The notes beneath the pieces are model-generated. The model searched no databases. It had not been told where the DNA came from and saw only the letters and a program-made list of their open reading frames with translations. Shown piece by piece: positions 45,801 to 54,178 of a DNA stretch of 64,000 nt (position 1 is the first letter of the stretch; every line of letters starts with the position of its first letter). Origin of the DNA: Marvania coccoides (Eukaryota > Chlorophyta > Trebouxiophyceae > Chlorellales > Chlorellaceae); assembly GCA_963854735.1 (NCBI GenBank), contig OY978109.1:186001-250000 (forward strand), given 5' to 3'. A program made the translations under genes and the position numbers.

Positions 45801-47128
45801 ATCGGCCGGGGGGTTCCTGGAGAGCAACTCACAGCAGCTGGGCCCTCTGGCCGCTGGCTTGGCAGCTGCTGGCGGTGCCGGCGCTCACCGTGAGAGTTTG
45901 CCCGCAAAGCCGTCGCCCAAGGAGCTGAGCAGCGTGCTGCTGGCTGGATACGCCGCCACCTGGCTGGGATTCGTGCAGGAGGGGTCAGAAGACGAAGGAG
46001 AGGCAGAGACATCAGCAGCGCCCCCCCTGCCGCCGCAGCCTTTCACTGCCGCATTTATAGTTCCAGAAGGTGAGGGAACCTAATTTCTGTGGAATAACGT
46101 CAATCATTTCCATCATACACTACTCCTTCCTCTCTTTCTCTTGTTTTTTACATTATTACCATCCCTATTGTTCCCGGTCCTTTACTGCAGGCTCCAACCT
46201 GCCTCTGCCAGAAGGCTGGACCCTCTCGCAGGCCCCTGTGCTCCCTCCAGGCTCACAAATCAGCGCCCCGCGCTCTCTGGCGGTCGCCTACGCTCTCCTA
46301 TGGGCGTTGGGAACCAGCCAGCCTGAAGAAACAGCGCCGGCATCGTCGCTCAAAGCGGCCACAGAGATGCTGTTCAGCAGCGATGCCGCTGCTGCAATGG
46401 AGGCCGAAGAAGGGGACGAAGATGCCTGGAGGGAGCCTCTGGCGCGGTGGGCGTTCGCGGCGCTGCTGCAGCGCGCAATGTCGGCGGCAGTAAACACAGA
46501 CGCAGCAGCAGCCCCGTCGCATGAATCCCAGCAAACGTGGAATGGCTCTGGGCTTCGCAGCTTTGTGGAGCATTTCGCCGCGACTTCATTTGGCGACCCG
46601 CTGTTTGGCGCAGCCGTTGCCGCAGCCATGAGCCCCGCATTCGCCCCTCTAGACGCTCAAATTGAGGCGCTGGGAGTTCTGATAGAAAGCCACGCGCTGG
46701 GCCTGCTGCCGCCGCTGGACGCCTGCCCAGGCCACAGGCAAACCTACCTGGGCGCTGTGGAGCCCACCAGGGTCGCGGAGCAGACCTATTTGCAGGTTTT
46801 AACCACCGAAAGGCTTCCGTTGGAGTCAGCAGCGGTGGAAACCGTCTTCCATCGCCTGGCCAGCCGAATTTTCGTTGTATCCAGCGACGGCGGGGGTGCG
46901 GGGTCGTTGGAGTCGCGGCAGGCGCTGCTGCGGGCGGCGATTCGGCGGCTGGCGAGGGCGGGGGACGGTCACCAAGCGGCTTTGAGTGCGTTGCTGCGAT
47001 GGAGCATGGCGGAGGGTCGCCCTGTGGATGTAGTGGATGCAGATAGGCTGGAGTTTATAAGGACAGCGTGCGCAGCTGACGGCGAGGAGGGACTGCTGCA
47101 AGTGGCACTGGACGCGCTGAAAAATTGA
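42815..47128 (+). CDS. RNA polymerase II-associated protein 1 (RPAP1/MINIYO) homologue
   Basis: Three exons (42815-42883, 43006-46069, 46191-47128) give about 1356 residues. A 23-residue first exon (MSNSRQRQRFLEADAEEDLI) precedes the RPAP1_N region (~165-210): IDAQNAGVLATMTPEQVEEA, then EVLSRLPPSAVEFLKKRG. The RPAP1_C start (~279-350) reads LRFDVAGRALG, then IEEGYTVAEACLLARSTVPQ, followed by QRAFALRLLSSVLTLAK. The remainder is an Ala/Leu-rich helical solenoid, as in RPAP1/MINIYO. These proteins assist Pol II nuclear import and assembly and elongation; in plants MINIYO switches cells to differentiation. Divergently paired with CLPTM1. The name rests on the two short conserved blocks and overall length. 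Confidence 0.85.
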
Positions 47129-47275
47129 CGAATGATTTTTTTTTTACAGCGCCATAAGAATGAACGAATTAACGATAGAAAGGCAATGCAGCAGGTAGCC
47201 AAAAATGAAGAGAAAAGCAAATAAGACGTGTATTGTAGCTGTTTAAGACATGAAGGAACGCCTTCTCAGCACTCT

Positions 47276-48878
47276 TTAAATAATCAAACCACCGCCGTGC
47301 TTCCACCTCTGCGAGAAAGAAAAATGGAAAAACAAATTTATCGAAAGAAAAGCATTATAAAAACATACACACAATGCATCTTCTTGTTTTGCGTTCCTGC
47401 ACCTCGCCTCGCCCTCCATCCCCTCACCTTTTTGAACATGAGTCGCACCGCGTACAACTGAGAGAACGAGGCCAAGCAGATCACGGAGTAAAGCGCCGTG
47501 TAGTACCAAAACGTGCGGCGCAGGGTGGACTCCGCGGTGCGCAGGTGGCGCACCGTGCGCTGGTACAAAAAGCGCTGCTCGTTGGTTACATTCAGCAGGT
47601 AGTGGTCAAGCCGGAGCAGACCATGCTCTAGAGACTCGATTTGCTCCTTAGTGCCCAAATCTGCAGGCTCCAGCTTGTGCGGATGGTCCTCCCAGTCGAA
47701 CCCGTCGCCCATGTACTCCTCGTAGTTGATCAGAAAGTAGGTGATTTGAACGTTGACCGAGGGCCGCAAAAGGGCGCCCGATGAGATCTTGAAGCAGACC
47801 TTCCAGGGGCCCAGGCCGCCCTTGGCCTTGGTGCCGTACTCCACCTCGCTGACGTCGGTCTCGGACTTGAGGATCTCGCCGTTGGGGGCGTAGAGGGTGT
47901 AGTCGACAGCTGCCTTGGCCTCTTCGGTGCCGTACTTGCTGGTGACCTGCGCACCAAAAATGAAGGGAACAGATGCGCGTTCAAGGTAAAGGAGGTGCTT
48001 AATCATAGGTTAAAGAGTAAAATAGGCGCTCAAAGGATTAAAAATGACTGGAAATTAACTACATTAATTGCCGTGGTATTGAGAAGTGTTTTCTCTATCT
48101 CACCAGGAATCCCAAATCGACGTAAACTGGAGCTTGATCAGGGTGTTCCTCGTGGTTCTGAATGTACTTCCACTGACTGTCCGATATGTGGTCTGAGAAG
48201 CACTCCTCTCTGCAAAAAATACAAGGAGCGGAGAAAAAACAGCGTGGGAAACGAGAGAAGCTGCAGATGGGGGCAATATAACGAGAGGACGAGGTCGATA
48301 ACGCGAAATGCCCATGCTATGGTGGAATAATGCCCGTTCGGAGAAGAAAATGAAGGGAAACTCGTTTTTTTTGCTGTTAAAATGGCAGGAAGAATTTCCC
48401 CTCTGCTGTCTCTCAATGAAAGTGAGCCAAATCCGACAAAAACGAAACGAAAACTAGCCAAGTTTGAATTCAAATTTGACAGTGTCTAGATTAGTAATAA
48501 ACAAACAAAAAAGTTCAAAGGGGAGTGCGGCGGCGGGACGAGCGACTTCAACTAAGGGAAGCCTCCTCGCTCCTGCTGCCGCCCCCGAATCCCACGAATA
48601 CACCACTGAGGATGCTTTGCCTCGTATGGACATCTAGAAATCAGAACAGCAGGTAGTTGAAGGAAAAAAAAAAAAAAAAAAAAACAATTCAATCAACGTC
48701 CGTCAATAAAACACGTGACAATCGCAGCAGCGAGCGGGTAGATGTACGACATGTGATCCAATCTATAAAGTTACCTTCCGGCGAATAAGCGCCAAGCCAA
48801 ACTTTGCGATGGTTGTGGCGAAATGATCAGCATAATAGCGACTAGCAGCGACGCCACGGCGCCCTGCCGCCTCGCCAT
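47276..48878 (-). CDS. p24/TMED (emp24/GOLD) cargo receptor
   Basis: Four exons (48878-48775, 48209-48104, 47946-47428, 47308-47276) give 253 residues. A signal peptide (VASLLVAIMLIISPQPSQS) leads into a GOLD domain with the paired cysteines in REECFSDHI and GPWKVCFKI. A coiled-coil follows (LGTKEQIESLEHGLLRLDHY, NEQRFLYQRTVRHLRTAEST), then one transmembrane helix (ALYSVICLASFSQLYAV) and a short basic tail, RLMFKKRWKHGGGLII, ending in paired aliphatic residues. p24 proteins cycle between ER and Golgi in COPI/COPII vesicles; the dibasic and terminal hydrophobic residues fit coat binding. The tail is encoded by a separate 33-bp last exon. GOLD insert length is somewhat above average. Confidence 0.92.
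48664..48684. repeat. poly(A)21 homopolymer
   Basis: A run of 21 A on + inside the first intron of the p24 gene. Confidence 0.9.
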
Positions 48879-49137
48879 AGTCGAGTATGTGCTAAAAGAA
48901 TGCAAACTTTGGCTTTGAAATCGGCGGATGGGACGCGCAAGGGCTCTTCTCAAATTCAACTGTGAAGCTAGCGAGAAACTGGTCATGAAAAAGTTGTGTG
49001 ATTTTTTTTACAACCCCCCGAAGTATAAAAGGCGTTTGAGTTGCGGCACGTGGCAAGAGAAGAAGAAAATAGAGGAGCTCCGCGCTTGATTTTCATTTTT
49101 TCGAAATTCTGATCTCAGAAAAAACTCCACAGAAACC

Positions 49138-49707
49138 ATGAACCTTATCATGTGGGTGTGGGTGTGGGTGTTTGTGGGTGGGTGGGGGAGAACGGGGGGG
49201 GTAAGTTGGGGGTGGGGGGTGGCAAAGGCATTAATTGATCATTTTGCTGATTTCAACGTCGTATCACCGCCGCCACTGGCAGTGGCTTCTGGAGAGCCCC
49301 AAAATGGCAGAATGCCAAGCTTTTAATACCCCCCACCTTCATTTTTATGTGTCTTGCAGGGCTGGGGCTGTGTCTCCGGCCGCAGCATCCTTCAACAACC
49401 AGCTCCCCCCGTCCACCCGCTGCTGTTGCCCAGCGAAGCCGTTAGCGTAGGTGAAGATCCCATCCTCGTGAACGCCCCTCTGGCAGAGCAAACGAGGCCC
49501 GCCTCTGGTCGCTGTCCAGATATCAACAATAACGAGGTTAGCCCTTCAACTCTCATGCCGCCTCAAGACGCCTGCCGGGAAGTATTTTGGCTGCGGGCGC
49601 AGGGTGTTCGCAACTATACCTGCACCCTGGAGGGTCCCTCTGAGTTCTCCACGTCCTACGTCATGTTAATTGGCAATTTGTTCACCGGTGACGGCTTTTA
49701 TAATGAA
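49138..49707 (+). pseudogene. truncated tandem paralogue of the 52.4-kb secreted gene
   Basis: Two exons are readable: 49138-49200 (signal peptide MNLIMWVWVWVFVGG) and 49360-49707. The second exon aligns with the intact gene at 52373-53515: SEAVSVGEDPILVNAPLAEQTRPASGRCPDINNNEVSPSTLMPP here against SPVSVPRDPILVFAPLAQITRP, CPPVDNNAVSPATLMP there. It ends GDGFYNE at a GT donor, matching RGFINE of the other copy. The two downstream exons (those starting AKLPQLDIF and DTYGALLDRS in the intact gene) are not found before the next paralogue. Instead, a LINE 3' end lies at ~50008-50780. Introns differ between copies: this copy has one after the signal peptide and lacks the one after DPIL. It is either a broken gene or a gene with a shortened 3' end. 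Confidence 0.65.
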
Positions 49708-49989
49708 GTACGCATGCGCACGGGCAGCATGATTATTTTTTTGCCGCATTTATCATTGCTTCCCTCTATACGACTTGGGCGTGCGGCTGAGAGAGAGAGA
49801 AGTGGCAGGAAGACAGGGCGTGCTGACGCTGTTTAAGATGTTATTAATGATAAAAGAAGCAGCGCGGCTCTAACAAATTTGAACCCAACCGCTCGCTTGA
49901 TGCGTTCCATTGCTGTTATTTTCGTATTAGAGTGTGCATTCATGTGTGCATATGTGCGAAATAACATTAAAACTGGATAAATAGCAAAT

Positions 49990-50780
49990 GATGTAAATAT
50001 TGTTGACATGCACAATGAAAAAAATAGCGGCGTGGTGCCCGCGGGGAGCGACGACCTGGACGACCCCAGGCTGGCAGAGGCGGCCATGCGCCAACGCTAC
50101 ATGGATTTTTACCGTCAACAATCGGGGACGAAAACTGACTTTTACAAGGCAACAATACGAGGCGGTGATACCACAATGAGTTCTTATATTTTGCAGCCGT
50201 ACCTTTCTTCTGTCCTTTCGGTTCCGCGGCGGGTCTCTTTGGCAAGATTCCGCTGCAGCTCTCATCATCTTGGGGTGGAGACGGGGCGCTACATTGGGCG
50301 GCCGCATTCGCATCGGACATGCCGCTTGTGTGCTTCTGGTTCTTGCGAGGACGAAGAGCACATGGTTTTTCATTGCACATGCCCTTCGTTGGTAGCAATG
50401 CGGGCATCCTACCCATCTTTATTCCCTGACGCGCCATCTTCTTCTTCGTCTTCCCCTTTTTCTCCTTTGAATCTTTTTCAGTTTCTGCAGCAAGCTCCGA
50501 AGCAGGTTGCTTCTTTCATTAAAGCCAGCCATGACGCTGGCGAGTACGAGAAGCTGCGTGGTTGGATATAAGCTTTTCTTTTCTTTTCCTTTGTTATTCT
50601 TTTCTCTTTTTCTTTTAGCGGTTGGTTTTTCTTTGGTCTTTCTTTATTCTCATTTTCATTCATCAATTTATTATTATTATTTCTGCTTGCACTTCGGTGC
50701 CAGTCTGCTATGTTGCCTTAGCTGCTTCTTTGTGCGGACTTTAAACCTGTAATGTATGTATGTATGTATGTATGTATGAT
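49990..50780 (+). mobile_element. 5'-truncated non-LTR retrotransposon (LINE) 3' end
   Basis: An open frame at 50008-50571 gives 187 residues. It reads ILQPYLSSVLSVPRRVSLAR, FRCSSHHLGVETGRYIG, HRTCRLCASGSCEDEEHMVF, then HCTCPS, the C-terminal zinc-binding region (zf-RVT-like) that follows reverse transcriptase in many plant and algal LINEs. No reverse transcriptase domain precedes it, so the copy is 5' truncated. The 3' untranslated part ends in a TGTAA and a (GTAT)n tail at ~50752-50779. The same 3' end recurs at ~52938-53020. The exact 5' boundary is not defined. Confidence 0.75.
50752..50779. repeat. (GTAT)n tail of LINE
   Basis: About seven GTAT units immediately after the LINE 3' untranslated sequence; microsatellite tails are common at LINE 3' ends. 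Confidence 0.85.
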
Positions 50781-51105
50781 AAAGAAAATTAATTTTTGCG
50801 GCGCTGCGCCGCAGAAGTACATGGTGGTGCTGCAGCGCTTTAATTGAGCTCGTAGGTATTAAAAATGACAATCTTTAGATCTGGGATCACCATGCAGGCG
50901 AGGCATGCGTAGAATGAAGTGAGAGGCCCGAAAGAAAAATGGCGGCGGGTTGGCTCTGGGAATTCCCAAAACAAATTTGTATAAATTTGACTTCTTGAAG
51001 TACATTTTGGTGTCAAAACTTCAGTTTTCAAAGCAGATGGCTACGCTCCGATAGGTCACTTTCGCATCGTCAAAGTATATGGCGTTGTCAGAGAAGGCGC
51101 GGCCT

Positions 51106-51560
51106 TTATTGATGGCCGATGCGGCGTACTACGATTCGTGTGATTGTTTTTCTTGTACGGTGTATTCCATCTTCAAGCGCTCTTTGCGCATCTACTTGTA
51201 ATTGTAGATTTGATTTTGTATCTTTTTCATATGCACATGTATCTTGTAAATTCGGGTCCACCTGCCTTGCGCGTTTATATAAATGCTTGCCGGTGACGCC
51301 GCATTTCTCCATTATCTCATGGAGCTCCTTAGTGCATAGGCTGGCCTGCAATTCAAAATAATAGTTAGTATAGAAAAATAGAGCAATAAGACGCCAGCGG
51401 GACTACATCCTCAACATCACCAAAACGAATCTGCGCCCATTAGAAGAATAGTAGCCGCGATTGGAGAGCTCTGCTGCCCTTCTAGCGGTAACGTCATCTA
51501 CTTTTTCCTCGCGCGCTAGGCGCTTTCGAGTTGACTTTGAGACTCGGCGCCGGCCACCGC
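51106..51560 (-). CDS. possible minus-strand coding fragment, unknown
   Basis: Two minus-strand segments join in phase: a segment ending SNGRRFVL at 51421 (GT donor), and 51345-51106, which begins ASLCTKELHEIMEKCG after a CAG acceptor and ends at TAA 51106-51108. The product is basic (RVSKSTRKRLAREEKVDD, KHLYKRARQVDPNLQ) with helix-turn-helix-like character, but no family is recognised. The 5' end cannot be fixed; a hydrophobic frame (SLILGLLLYYNWDY) and another open frame lie upstream to ~52200. It could be a lineage-specific gene or a transposon remnant. Low confidence. Confidence 0.3.
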
Positions 51561-51832
51561 TTGCGCAAGTCCAGCAGCCGCTTGCGGTGTGGTGGCCAGC
51601 CCCAATACTTGGTATGCGCTTCGCACAGCTGAGTAATCCCAATTGTAATAGAGGAGAAGGCCGAGAATCAAAGACTGAGCTGCAAGTTGCGTGACCGGGC
51701 GGTTCAGAGGGGCCGCATTTTTTTTGTATGGGCATCGGAATCAATTTATTGGCGCATGCTTGTGATAATCAGCGTGAAATAAGCAAGCCAACGGCCTTGA
51801 TTCAACAAAACAAGCTCGCTGCCAAGGCAGCA

Positions 51833-51840
<8 letters not shown>

Positions 51841-51886
<46 letters not shown>
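51841..51886. repeat. (AT)23 microsatellite
   Basis: A pure AT dinucleotide run of 46 bp, preceded by an A-run at ~51829-51840. Confidence 0.95.
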
Positions 51887-51888
<2 letters not shown>

Positions 51889-52372
51889 CAAATAGCGCGT
51901 TTGTCCAGACGTTGCTCCAGTGCAATGCATTGTTCTCTTTCTTAGAATTCCGACGCCCCGGTGCCTGGTGGTTCGCCCTTTTTCCTGACTTGGGTTGTCA
52001 AGGTGGTGAACAGAGAATTTGAGAGGTGCGTGCGGAGAGGCTGCTGGCTGCAATTTGCCCAAATTTTTCCGTGGGGCAATATATGATCGAGATGTGACCG
52101 CCTCCTCCAATTCTGCGGCAGCTCCAACTGAAGCGGCGGCGCCATAATATAAAATTGCATTGGCGGCACAGCAGCAGTGCGCTGCTTTACCTGGCAAGCA
52201 TTCTTAAGGCTAATGGAAAATATACATGGAGCCTCCATGCAATCGGAGGCGTGCGAGGAAAAAAGAGAGGCGGAGTGGAAGACATTTTTTTTCCAGGCAA
52301 ATAACTTTGGATGCGGATTTTTCAAGCGCATTGTTGAAATAAATATGTTTGAAATGCTTAAAATACACATTG

Positions 52373-53515
52373 ATGCCACTCGTCAAGCTGCTCGCCGTTT
52401 TAGTGGCCTGGATTTGCCTGGCTGCCGGGCACTTCCAGAACCCCCAGCTCCTGCCCAGCAGCCCAGTTAGCGTTCCACGAGATCCCATTCTGGTAGGTTG
52501 ATTTTTGTGGGGTTCGTCGTATAATTTTGCTCTCTTTACAATTCAAATATACCCTCTCTGTTGCTGGATGCTGCCCCCCATGTAGGTCTTTGCTCCGCTG
52601 GCCCAAATAACCCGGCCCACCACCCCATGCCCTCCCGTAGACAACAATGCAGTCTCTCCTGCAACGCTGATGCCCATCGAAGGCCCTTATAGGGAGCTAT
52701 TTTCCCTTGAAGTTTCCGCTGACCTCGATAGCTACTCGTGCTTCGCAGACGGGCCTCTGATAGTAAACGGCACGGTTTATGTGCATGGTGGCGGGTTTTT
52801 GGGCCGCGGTTTCATAAACGAGGCAAGTAATCGATCGTCATGCCCGTTTTGTTCATTTTCTTCATTTTACGGAAGCGCATTTGTGGAGGCCTCAACACTT
52901 ATTTTCATTCTTATTCCTACGCGCACGGCTTTCACTAGCGTGCCAGTCTGCTACGAGGCCTTAGTTGCCTTTTTGTGTGGACGTTAAACATTGTATTGTG
53001 TATGTATGTATGTATGTATTTATATTTTAGCGCCGACTACACGAACATTTTTTTTTAATAATTTGGTACAGGCCAAGCTTCCACAGCTGGATATCTTCAC
53101 TTTGGATGGTAGGAGGGCTGGAACTGCGGTAGTAGACTCTGATAGAGTCACGTTTGATGCCCTCGGGACCAACCCTCCAATCAATGCCAGCGACCCTTCT
53201 CCGCTTTCTGCAGCAGCTCGAAGCTTGACCTGGAAGCGCTGGCCCATATTTATAATCAGTGGGGAGCTGCTGCCTTGGGCATGCTGGATTACTCAGACGG
53301 CAAGTTTTTTTATTTTTCTTTGCTGTTTTTGATAGCTCAATAACACAAAGAAAAAATTACCCGCAGTTTTCTTAATAATGATTAACTGTGTGCAGGACAC
53401 TTATGGAGCTTTGCTGGACCGCTCTACAAACATCAGCTGGCCGCCGCCGACTTGCCAGCGCGGCCCAGATTTCATGCTCATTTTCAGGGCGAAGTACAAA
53501 TTTTGGAGCTGCTAG
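52373..53515 (+). CDS. secreted protein of an unknown family, intact tandem copy
   Basis: Four exons (52373-52492, 52586-52822, 53072-53299, 53396-53515) give 234 residues. The signal peptide is MPLVKLLAVLVAWICLAAG. The mature protein carries few cysteines (PCPPVD, SYSCFADG, PWACWIT, PTCQRG, and the terminal Cys), several sequons (NGT, NAS, NIS) and beta-rich stretches such as YRELFSLEVSADLDSYSCF and PLIVNGTVYVHGGGF. I do not recognise a domain. Introns 2 and 3 both start with GC donors (GAG|GCAAGT at 52823, ACG|GCAAGT at 53300); the phases only work with GC, not with the nearby GT. Intron 2 also holds a LINE 3' end. It follows the truncated paralogue at 49138-49707 in the same orientation. 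Confidence 0.72.
52938..53020 (+). mobile_element. solo LINE 3' end with (GTAT)n tail, intronic
   Basis: The sequence from gtgccagtctgct through ccttag, ttgtgtgg/ttgtgcgg and acnttaaac to a (GTAT)n tail matches 50697-50779, with about 80 bp shared. It sits in intron 2 of the intact secreted paralogue. No protein-coding part of the LINE remains here. Confidence 0.7.
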
Positions 53516-54178
53516 CTGGCTGCAATTGATTTATTCAAACGCTCGAAGTTCAAAAAAACACACAGATGCAGAACAGATGATATCAATTGCACGTATTTTG
53601 GCCCAGCACGGAAATACAGTGGGCATACATGTTTCATGTAAGATGTGCAAAAAAATTGCATGGCAGGAAAAATTAAAGGCCTATTATCATCTAATATAAG
53701 AAGCGCAAAATGTGTAATGAAATTTGTACGGCAGGCACGCTGGCAGGTTGTAGGAAGGACTCATTAATTACCGGAGCGGCGGTGAGATGGGTCGCGAATA
53801 ACACCAAACAACAACCATTTGAGTGTTTAGACTCCGCACAGAGACGGCAACAAAGGCCACGCAGCAGAAGGGCAAGCTTGGTCCTAACAATGAAGTCAGG
53901 AGCCTACCGCCCCATAATAAGACTAGTACCTGAATTTAATAATGTGCTGTAAGACAGCAGGGTTTTTACTCTCTCCACATTTACATTCTGTCGATTTTTT
54001 TTTCTGGGTCTGGTTGATAGAGACTGGGTAGAGATTGCGGAGGAACACGAATTTCGCCTCCAATAACCGTCTCCACAAATTCCTGAGAACAATTATATGC
54101 AAAATGCTGCTGCAGCAGCAAGGCAATAGTTTGCTTCCAATTTCGAGATAATTTTTTAGAAGCGATCTGTCATATTGT
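53516..54178. other. intergenic, convergent 3' flanks
   Basis: About 660 bp between the stop of the secreted paralogue (53515) and the stop of the DM13-DOMON gene (54179, -). A plus-strand frame at 53710-53952 has no recognisable features and is not called. Confidence 0.45.

Noticed and set aside
50752..50779. tandem GTAT units considered as a CRISPR-like or satellite array
   Set aside because: The unit is 4 bp with no spacers, and it follows a LINE 3' untranslated region, so it is a retrotransposon tail.
53710..53952. plus-strand 80-residue frame after the secreted paralogue
   Set aside because: No homology, no clear splice links, and it lies in the 3' flank between convergent genes.
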